Source: Phoebastria nigripes (Eukaryota; Chordata; Aves; Procellariiformes; Diomedeidae). Taken from it: a DNA stretch of 64,000 nt. The translations under genes and the position numbers were made by a program. Within the stretch, counting starts at the first letter, position 1; each line of letters opens with the position of its first letter. The stretch is taken from contig JAYKAV010000955.1 in assembly GCA_035582835.1 (NCBI GenBank), positions 993,696-1,057,695 on the forward strand. Direction: 5' to 3'. The notes beneath the pieces were generated by a model. That model saw only the letters and a program-made list of their open reading frames with translations. It did not search any database and was not told the origin of the DNA. Positions 37,901-49,426 of this stretch are shown here, one piece after another.

Positions 37901-39290
37901 CTGTCACTTTGTAAACCTGGTCTTCTGTTCTTTCACACGTTGTCAATTGTAGCGATAGTTCTTCTAAGAGTAGTTCCTTAACCCACCAAAAAGAAAACAG
38001 ATCTGGCTTCATATAAGAGACAAGTATTTATCACAAGATAATTTTCAATTGCTTTAGTACTTAGCCAGACTTTAATTGGTGATTCATTTATAGAAGCCTT
38101 CTTAACACCAGATTCCCAAGCTATTCATTGTCCTATCAGTTATCAGTGCACTAACAGAATGCGCCTAAAAAACAGCCCACGTTGGACACCAAACTCGTAC
38201 TGTAGACACACCCATGGTGCTCTCTGGATTCATCTGTTACGACTTCTGACCTACAAGTCTCAATGACTACGTTCTAGAAAGCAGTGTACCAAATTGAAAT
38301 GTCTCCCTACTTGGTCTGTAAGAGCCCTTCAGGTATCACTAAACAAATTTATTATGCCCAGGTTTCTCCTAAAACCAACTTTTTCTTCCTCTAATAATTT
38401 CTAGTATAGGAATGGCAGAATTCTACCAGTTGTGTATTTAACTATTACCAACTTTCACTTCTAGGAAAGTGGAATACTTTGCTAAAAGCTGTAATTTTAC
38501 CCACAGTGGACTGAGAGGCTGTTAGCATTTTTCCCAAAAGATAGGGTACAAAAAGGATAGAGCAAGCCCAAATTCAAACTTCTTATATGGATATATAAAG
38601 GCAGACAATGATCGGAGCAACCCAAGAGAAGAAGCAAGCTCCTTCTCATCTGTGAGGCTGTGAAAGCAAAATATTAATAATAGTTTTTACAGAATTGGAA
38701 GGAGGATGGCACAAGGCAGCGTGGTTCCTGACCTGTTCTCCTTCTACTGGACAGAGAGCATGAGAAACACGGAGGTGGGCTGAAGGCACTGGTAAAACAC
38801 CACTTGCTCCAGCATGTACACAGTGGTTGGGAAGGAGCACCAGTTCAGAAGTCTGCAAAGATGGAAAGCAAGATCAATGAATTATTGGAAGTTTGCTTTC
38901 TGGCATCCTATTCCCCCCCCCCCGAAGTATAAGCAAAAACCTCTTAAAATGTCTATTTAAACCACACCAGCTTAATCTAATCTGCTAACTCATTCATTAC
39001 CTCTGTCCAAACCTTCCCACCAGAATGCCCCATCCTGCCAGTCTGTCCCTCGCGCCGGCTTCTTCGAGCCGCACCTACGCCTGCAGCTGCTTCCATCTCG
39101 TATCCCATTTCGTAGACGAGGCTAACCCGCCTGCAGACACCGCTGTGCCCTATGCGGTGCTTTCTGAACACCTATCCCATGGCTTTACATACAGTTCAGC
39201 TTATGCGCTACAGTCCGTATTTCCTCTCTTCATTAGAGACCTTTAGCAATTAAGCATATCTTGTCATGGCATAAGAAAAGCTGATGAGTG
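28934..39290. other. Intergenic region between ENKUR and PRTFDC1
   Basis: About 10.4 kb without a recognisable exon. Open frames are short, lack motifs and show no splice-linked continuation. Single ambiguous bases occur near 29024, 30464, 34038 and 34432, and an 11-C run lies at 38913-38923. The last 300 bases become gradually richer in GC toward the PRTFDC1 promoter. Conserved non-coding elements could lie here but cannot be seen from one sequence. Confidence 0.6.
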
Positions 39291-39530
39291 CCTGTTTGGT
39301 GAGCCCCGGCCGCCGGCGGGCACACCGCAGCCTCTGTTCCCCAGGGAGGCGGGGGAACCAGCCCCAAACACAGGGGTGCAGCCCCCCCCGCCCCGGGGCC
39401 AGCCCCCTCGGGCACGCCGCAGGCCGGCGGGCGCCAGGCCCCTCGTCACCTCCCTCCGCCGCGGCCCGCCGCGGAGCAGCTGCCGGCGCAGCGCGGTCCT
39501 CGGCGCGGCTCCAGCCCCGCTCCCCCGGCC

Positions 39531-39541
39531 GGCCCCGCCCC
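39531..39541 (-). promoter_or_regulatory. PRTFDC1: GC box (Sp1/KLF type)
   Basis: The minus strand reads GGGGCGGGGCC, a full match to the GC-box core, 32 bases before the PRTFDC1 start codon. It is therefore either in the core promoter or in a short 5' UTR. Confidence 0.5.
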
Positions 39542-39572
39542 GCCGCAGCCCCTCGGGCGGGCGCGGAGGAAG

Positions 39573-39632
39573 ATGGCCGGGCAAGGCGGGAGCAGTGCGG
39601 CGGCGCGGAGCGGTGGAGGCCGCGGCGTTGTG
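39573..39632 (+). CDS. PRTFDC1: PRTFDC1 coding exon 1
   Basis: ATG in a strong context (A at -3, G at +4), 20 codons ending RGVV, then donor GTTGTG|GTAAAT in phase 0. The N-terminus is Gly/Ala/Ser-rich and about four residues longer than in human. The conserved RGVV at the junction supports the start and donor. The assembly gap begins 37 bases into the intron. Confidence 0.88.
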
Positions 39633-42600
39633 GTAAATGCAAGCGTCGCCCGGCCCGTCCCGGCGGCTCNNNNNNNNNNNNNNNNNNNNNNNNNNNNNNN
39701 NNNNNNNNNNNNNNNNNNNNNNNNNNNNNNNNNNNNNNNNNNNNNNNNNNNNNNNNNNNNNNNNNNNNNNNNNNNNNNNNNNNNNNNNNNNNNNNNNNNN
39801 NNNNGCTGCCCCTCCCCCGGCGCCTTGTGCTTGTCCCCCCGCGCCTGCCCGGCCCTTCTCTACCGGGCCCCGGCACCGCGCCGCTCCCTGCCTTGCCCCT
39901 CTGCCCAGCCCCCACCCCGAGGCTGCCGCCAGCCCCCGCCTGTCCCTTCACGTCCTTCCTGCCCGCGGAGCCGCCGTGTGAGGGTCCCTGCATGCTCCGG
40001 GCTCACCGGGCCGGCACTTGGGCCTCGTCCCTTCGCCCTGCTCTCGTCCCCGCTCTTGCGTTGCCTCACGCTACAGCCCGCCGTCGCCAGCCCTGCTGGG
40101 GCTGCCGGAGCGGAACGGTGCCTGGCCCCGCCCGCGTACTGCGGCGGGAAGGTGCGCGTTGGGCTTCCCGGGCTAGAGGCAGGCAGGCCGGCCGGCTCCC
40201 CACGCTTCATCGGACTGTTGGCTTCCACCGTGGAAATACGGTCCTGAATTATCCCGCTCGGCGGCTGTGGCTGTGCGTTTCACCAGCTTGCTTCTGTAAT
40301 TGAGATCAAGATCCCCAGGGATCCCGACGTGTCTGGCCCCCACCGAAATGCTTAGAGGCCTGTGAGGATTTGGGAGCGCTGTAAAAGCACGCTCTTAGGC
40401 TGCTCCTTATTCTTCTGTGATGGGAAAAAGCCCGAACTTTGGCAGTGAGTTTTGAGTACCTGTGGGGCTGAATAAATTATGCAAAAATAAACGAATGTGC
40501 TTGTTATTCTGAGGGACAAGCCAGATTCTCCTGTGAAACAAATACCATCACTGCCACCTCCTTAGGTATGTTCTTATTTTATTGTGGCATTGGGATTTTA
40601 ACCGAGTTGCAGAACAGCTGCCTAGNTGGTGGCTGAGGGCTCTGTGTAGGCAGTGGTTACACCCTGCCCACGCCAGCNTCCCTTCCATCCCCCTTGCAAA
40701 GAAACCCGTTGCTTATGTTCGAGCTCTGTCTGAAACCACCATGCATCAACCACCTCTCCTGACACCTGTGTAATAAATGACATTTTTAAAGTGGGTGACT
40801 GTGTTTAAAACCAAAGCAACGTGAGGATATTGCAAAGGAGCAGATGAATGCTCATAACTCTGTTCTGCTGTACTGACTTAATTTCTTTTGCTTGGTACAC
40901 ACAAATGTGTGCATGAGCTCCCCAACCCCCCAAAAAGCAACCAAAAGTAAGGCCAGTGCAGTATGATTTAAGTTTACAAAAGCTGGACTTTGCTTGATGC
41001 TTGCTTCCTTATTTTGTACCAAAGCAGAGTACAGATCGTTGTTGCTTTGAAGGGAATACTGTGCTTGAACCTCACGTGTACCCACTTTGCCAGTCAACAA
41101 AACCAGCAGTGTTCTTCCAAAGGTGTTGCAGTAGAATCTCTCCAGCTTCTCTCTTACACCTCAAAGGAACGCTTTCGGGTATTGCCATGTATTTGTATTG
41201 CTTTTGGTATACATTCACATCAACTTTTTAAAGACCTACTGAAGAATTTCTGCTGAGCTGCTTGAACGTGCCAAACCTGAACTTTAAAAATAGCTCTTTC
41301 TTTCACTGTAGGACTTTTTTTACATGCATGTGTACCAATATATTTAGTATATATATTTATTTATCCAGTTGAATACTGTCTTTTTATTGAAACAATCACA
41401 AATATTTCCTTCATATTTTCAAGAGCTAAAACCAGAAGTAAATAGAAGTTGAGTTTAATTTGGGGCGGATATTTTTTGATGCTTAGCTATTAAACTGAGG
41501 ACAATCGCACTTTTTTTTTTTAAATTCACAAGCAGAATACTCATAAAAATTTACAGTTACTTGAAAATTGTCCTATAGCGTAACGCTATGAACAGCTTTA
41601 GGGTAGATGAGAATTTCTAAGCCTTATTGTTGGGAAGTGCCTGTTTAAAAGAAAGAAGAATATGAAATAGGCTTATTGTATTAGAAAAATAATTAATTAG
41701 AAAAGACATATGAATTTAATCTTATTTGTCAAATGCCAGTGAACACTTGTAAATGAGAACTTCTATATTATTGCAAAGTGATGCAGTTTATGTTCTTTTA
41801 TTCAAGAGAACCAGGAGGATAGATAGGAGAATCAAAATTTCATCCTGATCCCATTTCATAAAGGACTTATTGTAACCTAAGTAAAAGCTATTGGTTTGTA
41901 TGAATTCTGAAGCAGTTTCCATCCATTTAGTTTGATCTTCTGCATCACACTAAAAACATGCAATTTGATGAGAACGCATGAGTAAGCAATACTGACAAGG
42001 GTTCTTAGTGGGTGTTTATAGTACTTACGCAATTTAAAGCACTATCTGAAATTGTTTCATTTTATGTTAAAATGCTTTTGAACAAAACCATGCCAGACAT
42101 TTCATTGCTACAGAATGTTTAAAAAGTGTCAGCCATCCCTATGTACTGAAAATGAAGATGGGAAAATAGGCTTCCCAGGCCTTCTGCAGCAGTGTTTTTG
42201 GAGCAAGATTTGCCTCTGATTAAAAGCCTCGCCAAGGAGGATATTTATAATCTCCTGTTTCTATGGATATGAGGAACATAACTAAGTAACTTTTGTCGTT
42301 TGTGTAGTTGCAAGGCTTGTGTAAGTCAGGAGAAAAGCTTTCACTGATTCCAGTGATCTCCGAGTCATGCTCTCTATGGGCAAATGTTCAGTAGTAGTTA
42401 CCAACAAATAACTTTTTTTGATACAGAAACTGTTGGGCAGAGTTAAGAAAACATGACAGTCAAGGTGTCTGTAGCTGTCAATGAATGTGCAAAAAAACCC
42501 AAACCAAACAAAAATCCATGAGGCAGAACACTGTTTCAGTACAGCATGAGGCAGGGCTATGCCTAAGTTCAGGATGACTAGATGTGGAGGAACAGCTCAA

Positions 42601-45600
42601 CATCAAATATGTTGTGTTAGCCTAGATATTTTTGAGACATGGTTTATTGCTCTACTACTTGAAATTGTAAGCAGAGGTTAGTTTCAGTGATGGTCCTTTA
42701 AAGGCTATATTTAGCAGAAATGCCATTAAGATGTGCACTTCACAAAGGCAAGTTTCTCACCATTTATCCTTTTACTCAAGGTTCATGTGGCCAAGCTGTA
42801 GAAAGAAGAAAGACAATATGTGACTTGAGGAACATGATTGTAAAGAAAACCTATTAGGTATCACTTTTTATCCTGAACCAATACTGAAGCAAAGCTTTGT
42901 AATGATTCCAAGATACCTTGTGAACCTGCAGGTCTTGTCTTTCATAAGAAATTGTGAAAATTGTTGGTTTGGAGTTTGTTTAGTTCTTGTGCTGATGACT
43001 TTGCATCTTCGTAGCTTTCTGAAGCCTTTACCTATTGGCTGATTTTTGCCCTACTTAATCTCTACTGCCATTGTATGCTGGGGGATCTCCTAACTGTTGT
43101 ATTCTGATACTTATGAAACTAACATATATTAAATCTGTAAAATATTTATTCTGTAAATGTATGGATTTACAGACTAGCAGATAGTGAGGTGAGATGCAAA
43201 CATTTTGTAATCACTTGTCTTTGATGATTTATCTGAATTAAGAGCCTCACCTTTGGCAAGAAGTAGTGTCTTCCACTGATTTGTACAGATACCGTCCATG
43301 AACCACATAATTTATTCTCCCTATGTGCTGTTTCATCTGTAGAATATTTATTTATTTATGTGCAACTTTAAAATACCTCTAAATCAGAAATGTACAATTT
43401 TAATGTATGATTTTATGACTTTTAATCACACTGTCTGAATCTCCCATTGGAGAATCCCTTCTTACTGGCAATCTTACATTTGCATTTCAAGTTTGAAAGT
43501 AGTAAGAAACTTAGACTTGCCACTAGTTTAGTCTTAAATATTTCCTCTTTCTATCTAGTTGTTTGTGTAATTTCAGGTGAAATTTCCTACGTTCTTTGGG
43601 GAAAAAAATGTAGCATTTGATTTCTGAGATATACTGAGAAGCAAAATAATTGATAGGAAAAGTGAAATAGTAAATTATAACTGGAAGAGAGTATGTCATA
43701 CGATTAATTCAGCCAATAGAGTGTACTAGAACACTGATTTATATCAGTTAGATATTGTCAAACACTATGAAGTGTTCTTAACAGTACTATTTGATTTTCA
43801 GATTTCAGACAATTGGCCCGGATACAGTCTGGATTTGTTCACTTATCCTCAGCACTACTATGGAGATCTGGAATATGTGCTCATACCTCACGGCATTATT
43901 GTTGACAGGTATGTGTAATTTGAATGTTACTAAATAAATTCTTTGGTCAGTAGTATTATTCTTTTTTATAAAGCCTGTCATCCACAGAGAGTGTGTGTAT
44001 AACATTTGTCCTAAAATATTATATTGGCAATTATAAAAGTACTATTATTTATTTAATTTGGAAAGTAAAAAAAATGCTTGAAGGTTAGGAAATGCTAGAC
44101 TTGTAGTTGCCTTTGCAACTCCCTGTCTAATTTCTTTCACTGAATTTCTGATTTGGGCATTGAATGGGACAGGGGTCCCACAAAAAGGAGAGTGTGATCA
44201 TAGTGAAATTGGCATTGGAATGTAAATTACAAGAGAGCTGAACCGAAGGTGAAAGGGCAAGTACAAAGCTTTGTATATAGTTATACTTGAATGTCCCACT
44301 TGCACTCTAACCATCCTGTGTTTTTAATACAAAAAGGAGAAAAAACTACGTTCAATTACATACAACTTTGGCAACTCCCTAGTACAAATCATTAATGCTG
44401 ATTAACCTAATGGTTCCCGACTGCACCATTGACTTCTGCCATTCAGCACAACCGAAAAGTGTGTCGTGGACTGTTTGGGTCCAGATGCTGGGTTTGGAGG
44501 GTGGCAGTGGGAAAGCTTGATCGTCCCTCATTCCTTACCTTGTAGTCATTCCCATGTGCTCTCAGTGTAGGCATTTGATGGTGCTTTGGTATTTGTGGTA
44601 GTCCAGCTCAGTGTTCATGCTCAGTTATTATTTTGACATGCTGTTAAAAATCTTATGAAAAAGTTACAAAACAGAAATGGTAATTTTCAACAGTGTATTT
44701 ATTGGGAATATCTCAATGGAATTTCATGGGACATTTTCAGCCTGCAGCTTTCTACCTACCACATTTAAACAGCCGGTTGCAAGTACTGAAATTGTTGCTA
44801 CTCCTTGAAAGAAGATTGTNAACATCCATCATAAGGAAGAGTTATGACTCCTGTATTTCTTTCTAAACACAAGCTCTCTTTCATTGCCATTTCTTTCAGT
44901 TACCATTGTGTTGAATTTTTCATCTCTTTTGGTTAAGGTCAACTGACTTTTAATTCCTCTTTTTTAAATAAATACGTTACAACTTCAGTTCTCATAGAAT
45001 TCAATATAAATTTGTTTGAAATAAGCATTGAACTCCAGTGTTGTTTTTGTACTCCAGCAGAATGAACTCCACTGTTTTTTCTTACTCCAGCAGAAAAGAC
45101 TGATTCTGTTCTAATGGAAAAGGACACAGAACTGAATATATTGTGATCATGCAAAATCTTCATGTAGGAAGAAGGCTCAGCACTTGAGAAAATTCTCTTG
45201 TCGGTAGCAATTAAATATAGATTAAAAAACTGGTATGTTTTTATTTAGAAATTGAAATTAGTACGTTTTTGTCTATGCTGGAGTTCATACTCTTTTAAAA
45301 TACAAGGTGGTCTTCGGAATTTTTGGAAATTTCAGCTCCTCAAACAGTCTGAGGAAGAATATAAAAAAATGAAAATCACCAGAGAAATGTTTCTTCTTAA
45401 TGAGAGGTTTTCACCATTATGCTCAGACTTGATAAAAGGTGATAAAAGACTATTTTACTAATCTTCAGTAAAGTAAGTGAAAGTCTTTTACTAATCTTCA
45501 TTCTTACATCAGTAAAATGAATTATATATTTGAGGTCAAACAAGATGATCTAGTGATATCTTCTATTTTTCAAATCTAAAAAATACTAATTGCTGCTATA

Positions 45601-47083
45601 TGGAATTTGCTTGAGCATTACAAATACAAAGATGTGAAAATGAAGCAACAGCTTTTGCTCATAACTAGTATATTATCTTCAATTTAGAGCTTATTCTTCT
45701 CTGGTACATGCATACATGTAGATTTCACTAAAGTTCAATGTATTTACGTAGTGGCAAATGGATTCCCATATTACAGTGGGTAGAGAAAAAAAAATATGAA
45801 AAATGTAATCATGAAAGACATGGGATAAATTATAGGATTATTTAATAAATTGCATCCTGTCAAGAAGTCCACTCTCACTGAAACTACTGATCTAATCCAG
45901 AGAGCTATCAAAGAACTTTCCAGCAAAAGTGTTTACAGAAAATAATGCACTGAGCTGTTTTTCCTCAAAACATCAAATGACATTGTTCAGTTTTCTGTTG
46001 ATACCTGCTTTACATCTAGCAATGACCTGGTACCCTGTTTTAGGTCTAGAAATTCCATCTACCTTGTTCTTTAGAAAGCAAAGCTACTTAAGATAAGCAT
46101 TCATGTTTATTATTTTTATCTTGAAAATTTATGTACTATTGTATGGCGGAAGTGTGTATCTTTTGGTTTCAAACATCTGCCACATTGTGTTTGCAATGCA
46201 GAATTGTCAAAGAGAAGACAGATATGGGAACCCTGCAATGCCGGGTTAACTGGAGCATAACCTTGATTATTCTCATGTGTGTGTGACCTTGAACAAATCA
46301 CTTAAGCTCTTTGCACTCTTCTTTTTTGCTGTGTGAAATAGTGATAATGTACACTCTTCATAAAATTTTGATTGCTGCTATATTTCTTTATAGTATTTGT
46401 GTATATTTTTATTAAAATTGTAGCATCTTCCAAAGCCTTCAGTGTGAAATATTTCTAATAATTCTCTTCCCTATCTTTCACTTAATTTATTGTTCTTGCA
46501 TAGTAACTAACATAACAAGTTAGGGGATTGAACAGGAATATTTTATATTGATGTTTCCTGTGAGGTAAAACTGAAGGCTAAGTTGCATTCTTTACTCCAA
46601 AGTCTCTGAAATGCTTATGAATTCAACATATGCTGAGATGTGTTACTCCCTTTTCTATAACTGGGGAATTTGTGCATTTAAGGTTAATGAGTTTGATTCA
46701 CATGCTTTGCATCATGCATCCGTCACTCTATATCTGCCTACTGGAACTTGATCCAAACCCAGTCTAGTCAAGTCAAGATGCTTAAACAGACTGTCAGTCA
46801 AGCTATATACTCACCATAGTGTTTCTTTGTAACCATAGGGAAAGCATACTTAGAGACTCTGCATCTAATGTTATTTTATCCTTATTTTTTTTGCTCCAGG
46901 ACAGAACGATTGGCCAAAGATATTATGCAAGACATTGGAGACAATGATATTGTGGTTCTCTGTGTCCTCAAAGGTGGCTACAAGTTCTGTGCTGACCTTG
47001 TGGAGCACATTAAAAATCTCAGCAGAAATTCAGAAAGGTTCATCTCCATGAAAGTCGATTTTGTTAGACTGAAAAGTTACCAC
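39573..47083 (+). CDS. PRTFDC1: Phosphoribosyltransferase domain-containing 1 (PRTFDC1), 5' part
   Basis: Exons 39573-39632, 43802-43908 and 46900-47083 encode 117 residues of this HPRT paralogue (about 225 residues in human), so roughly the N-terminal half is present. Exons 2 and 3 are 107 and 184 bases, the same sizes as exons 2 and 3 of HPRT1, which supports the assignment. Visible family motifs are [20 protein letters not shown] (24-43), [14 protein letters not shown] (43-56), the pyrophosphate-loop segment [14 protein letters not shown] (76-89) and [11 protein letters not shown] (106-116). The product should be cytosolic. Mammalian PRTFDC1 has weak HPRT-like activity because the catalytic Asp of the PRPP loop is replaced; that loop lies in later exons outside the window, so activity cannot be judged. 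Exon 4 (expected to begin NDQS) was not found before the right edge. Confidence 0.93.
39670..39804. other. Assembly gap (135 N)
   Basis: A run of 135 N inside the CpG island just after exon 1. Extreme GC content on both sides explains the drop-out. The true size is unknown. Reading frames that cross it are meaningless. Confidence 0.99.
41575..41589. repeat. Short perfect inverted repeat
   Basis: ATAGCGT-A-ACGCTAT is a 15-base palindrome with 7-base arms and two CpGs, in otherwise AT-rich intron sequence. No function is assigned. Confidence 0.6.
43802..43908 (+). CDS. PRTFDC1: PRTFDC1 coding exon 2
   Basis: Acceptor TTGATTTTCAG|ATT and donor GACAG|GTATGT, 107 bases, residues 21-55 plus two bases of Arg56. 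It codes the highly conserved [17 protein letters not shown] segment. The length equals HPRT1 exon 2. Confidence 0.95.
45031..45098. repeat. 34-bp tandem duplication
   Basis: Two 34-base copies (45031-45064 and 45065-45098), both starting AACTCCA and containing ACTCCAGCAGAA, with a few differences. It is intronic in PRTFDC1. Confidence 0.8.
45453..45500. repeat. 33-bp-spaced direct repeat
   Basis: TTTTACTAATCTTCA occurs at 45453 and again at 45486, with related AGTAAA(G/A)T sequence after each copy. It is a diverged two-copy duplication. Confidence 0.65.
45520..45582 (+). mobile_element. Probable 3' tail of an old CR1
   Basis: The stretch GAGGTCAAACAAGATGATCT followed by 'agtgatatcttctatttttcaaatcta' parallels the 3' end of old sauropsid CR1 elements (gaggtcagactagatgatct..., ending ...aatctatga). 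The region upstream is too diverged for me to set a 5' limit. Confidence 0.45.
46900..47083 (+). CDS. PRTFDC1: PRTFDC1 coding exon 3
   Basis: Acceptor TTTGCTCCAG|GAC and donor TACCAC|GTAAGT, 184 bases as in HPRT1 exon 3, completing Arg56 and coding to His117, phase 0. It carries the LKGGYKF pyrophosphate-loop segment and [10 protein letters not shown]. Confidence 0.95.
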
Positions 47084-48858
47084 GTAAGTCTACAACTTAT
47101 TTATGTAGATTCTGGTTGTATGTTCATAATAAATAGTGGACTTTTGTAAATGGGAATTTTTTTTTTCCCCCCAAATTATAAGAAAAACAGTGTGAAAAAT
47201 ATTTTTGTTTGAAAAACCTGTGAGGTTTTCTTTCAAAATATTTGCTCATGTCCCTTTATACTTTATGGATAGTATGAATGAGGATATGAAGCATTCTCAA
47301 GCTGTATTTTTTTATTTAGTCTGTCTTCACTTTTGGACAGAAAATTACTCAAGTTTCCGTCATGTAAAATGTCGGCCTGTTGTTTGTTCTCAAAATCCTC
47401 AACAGTTCTGTCAAGTTTATTTCACGTTACTTCATTTTCCACCCCCACCTCCACATAGTTTGGCATAACTGCAAGATGATAAATCTATGTCTTATTCTAA
47501 ATGTTTAATGCTAAGTAAATGAAATGCTTTCATCTTCATAACATGCAGTTTACATAGTAGCAAAATATACCACTAGATGATGATAGTGTTTTATAGGAAA
47601 ATGAAATAAGCCATTGAACCAAATCCAGTGTTGAAGTAAGGATCAAGACTTTCTGTTATCTTCAGAGGAAATTATGCAATAATGATTCATTTGTTTCAGT
47701 GATAGTGAGATGACTGGCGTTTTTTTAGAATGCGTGATTACAGTTTCTATTTGCATAAGCTATACATTTATATTCCACTTTGTAGTTCACACTCCATAGT
47801 GAGGGAGCATTTCTAGAAGTAAGTTGTCCTAGAAATGTCTGAGTAAGTACACTAAATAAATGGAGTGATAATACAGTTGCTCTCTGAGCACAAATGCAAC
47901 TTGCTGAATCCAATAGTTCCCACAATAACGTTACATCCTTTCCACAGGCAGAGGGTGGTTGGTTGGCATTTTGCTCTGACCCCAGTGACCATAAACTTTT
48001 CCTAACTTTCACAAATCCAGTCTGAATTTTTTCTGTCATGGAAGAGAAGTGGATGAGAGCCTTTTGTAGCCATTTGGTTAGGATTTGGTCCTGGGACTTC
48101 ACTTTCAAGAATTAGTCAGATCTATGAAGGACATGTGCAATACTAATATTGTACAATTTCTAGCTATTTAGCAGTATTACAGAACTAATTAATAAAGTAA
48201 AATATAATGTTTGTCTCACATAAAGGCACATGGAAATTATACTCAAATTTTTTTGGTGTAGTAATGATAGCACTTCAATAATACTGCTTGGCGAATAGTG
48301 GATTTACTTAAATTGGTTTTTATTTTGCACCTGGCATATAGGTAATGCACATGCCTTTCCTATTGGGTTATCTCTTATCCAGTATGAAGATACCCTGGTT
48401 CTAAAATTTCTTTCCTTGGTGACAAGTCAACTCTTATTAGCCATACTAACCCATAACCGATGAGTGGCAGGAGATGTATACTGCAAACGTGTGGAAATCT
48501 TCACATCATTGCTTAGGAAATAAAATAAAAGCATGTTATATCAAGCTGAAACTGCAAGATAAATTTTGTTATGCAAGGATGCAATTATCAAGACTAAGTC
48601 CTAGATGATCCTAGCATTTAGTGGCTGTGCATATTTTGGATCTTAGCCTCAGGCTTTAGCAGGAAGGTAGCGCCTTCCCTAGAACTAGTGCTTGCATCTA
48701 GTTTTTAGAAAATAAATCCTTTTTTTCTTATAAGTGCTTCCAAACAGGTGTCATGTATTTAGAGCCTGAAGCTGTGCTTGATTTAGTGCTTGGAACAGTG
48801 CTTGATATCTGCCTGGTCTTGAGAAGCCGAATGACACTGCAGTATAAATTTGAAATGA

Positions 48859-48863
48859 CATTA
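48859..48863. repeat. Target-site duplication, left copy
   Basis: CATTA immediately before the LTR. It is identical to the right copy. Confidence 0.85.
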
Positions 48864-48989
48864 TGTCGTGGTTTAACCCCAGCCAGCAACTAAGCACCAC
48901 ACAGCCACTCGCTCACTCCCCCACAGTGGGACGGGGGAGAGAATCGGAAGGGTAAAAGTGAGAAAACTCATGGGTTGAGATAAAGACAG

Positions 48990-48995
48990 TTTAAT
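48990..48995 (-). terminator. LTR poly(A) signal (ATTAAA)
   Basis: The minus strand reads CTATTAAACTGTC. This variant poly(A) hexamer lies in the expected R/U5 part of the LTR, about 185 bases downstream of the TATA box. Confidence 0.6.
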
Positions 48996-49177
48996 AGGGA
49001 AAGCAAAAGCCGTGCACGCAAGCAAAGCAAAACAAGGATATTCCTTCACTACTTCCCATCGGCAGGCAGGTGTTCAGCCATCTCCAGGAAAGCAGGGCTC
49101 CATCATGCATAACGGTTACTTGGGAAGACAAACGCCATCACTCCGAACATCCCCCCCTTCCTTCTTCTTCCCCCAGC

Positions 49178-49184
49178 TTTATAT
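49178..49184 (-). promoter_or_regulatory. LTR TATA box
   Basis: The minus strand reads GCATATAAAGC, a canonical TATA element in the U3 part of the LTR. Confidence 0.7.
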
Positions 49185-49192
49185 GCTGAGCA

Positions 49193-49200
49193 TGACGTCA
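49193..49200 (-). promoter_or_regulatory. Consensus CRE in the LTR
   Basis: TGACGTCA is the full palindromic cAMP response element. It is placed 8 bases upstream of the TATA box in LTR orientation, a natural spot for CREB/ATF or AP-1 family binding. Confidence 0.7.
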
Positions 49201-49426
49201 CATGGTATGGAATACCCCATTGGCCAGTTGGGCTAGCTGTCCTGGCTATGCTCCCTCCCAGCTTCTTGTGCACCTGGCAGAGCATGGGAAGCTGAAAAGT
49301 CCTTGACTAGTAGACTACTTAGCAACAACTAAAAACATCAACATTATTCTCATACTAAATCCAAAACATAGCACTATACCAACTACTAGGAGAAAAATTA
49401 ACTCTATCCCAGCTGAAACCAGGACA

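Larger units (their letters stand above)
39290..40250. promoter_or_regulatory. PRTFDC1: CpG island promoter of PRTFDC1
   Basis: GC- and CpG-dense DNA around PRTFDC1 exon 1, interrupted by an assembly gap. Canonical GC boxes lie just upstream of the start codon (GGCCCCGCCCC at 39531-39541 and GGGCGGGCGCGG shortly after). No TATA box is seen. The long open frames on both strands are artefacts of base composition. Confidence 0.8.
39633..43801 (+). other. PRTFDC1: PRTFDC1 intron 1
   Basis: About 4.2 kb in this assembly, including 135 N; the real length may differ. After the CpG island it is AT-rich, with single ambiguous bases near 40626 and 40678. I see no other exon. Confidence 0.8.
43909..46899 (+). 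other. PRTFDC1: PRTFDC1 intron 2
   Basis: 3.0 kb, AT-rich, with two local tandem duplications and a probable CR1 3' tail, listed separately. One ambiguous base lies at 44820. Confidence 0.85.
48864..49426 (-). mobile_element. Solo LTR of an avian ERVL-type endogenous retrovirus
   Basis: A 563-base element in antisense orientation to PRTFDC1. Read on the minus strand it starts TGTCCTGGTTTCAGCTGGGA and ends GGTTAAACCACGACA, i.e. TG...CA ends, a pattern I recognise from common avian ERVL LTRs. The 5-base direct repeat CATTA flanks it exactly (48859-48863 and 49427-49431), the duplication size typical of ERVL. Inside are a CRE, a TATA box and an ATTAAA poly(A) signal in LTR order. No gag, pol or second LTR lies beside it, so it arose by recombination between the two LTRs of a provirus. 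Confidence 0.9.

Noticed and set aside
39250..40303. Open frames of up to 339 residues around PRTFDC1 exon 1
   Set aside because: They run through 135 N bases, so their length is artificial, and they have low-complexity CpG-island composition. Only the 20 codons from 39573 have family support.
47725..48108. A 127-residue minus-strand frame in PRTFDC1 intron 3
   Set aside because: No recognisable domain or paired splice site was found; it is plausible as a chance frame or part of a degraded repeat.
49012..49285. Short open frames inside the solo LTR
   Set aside because: They are by-products of LTR sequence; no retroviral protein motif is present.
48864..49426. Plus-strand orientation for the LTR (it also begins TG and ends CA when read on the plus strand)
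   Set aside because: The TATA box, upstream CRE and ATTAAA poly(A) signal are in the correct order only on the minus strand, and the minus-strand start matches the known avian ERVL LTR beginning.
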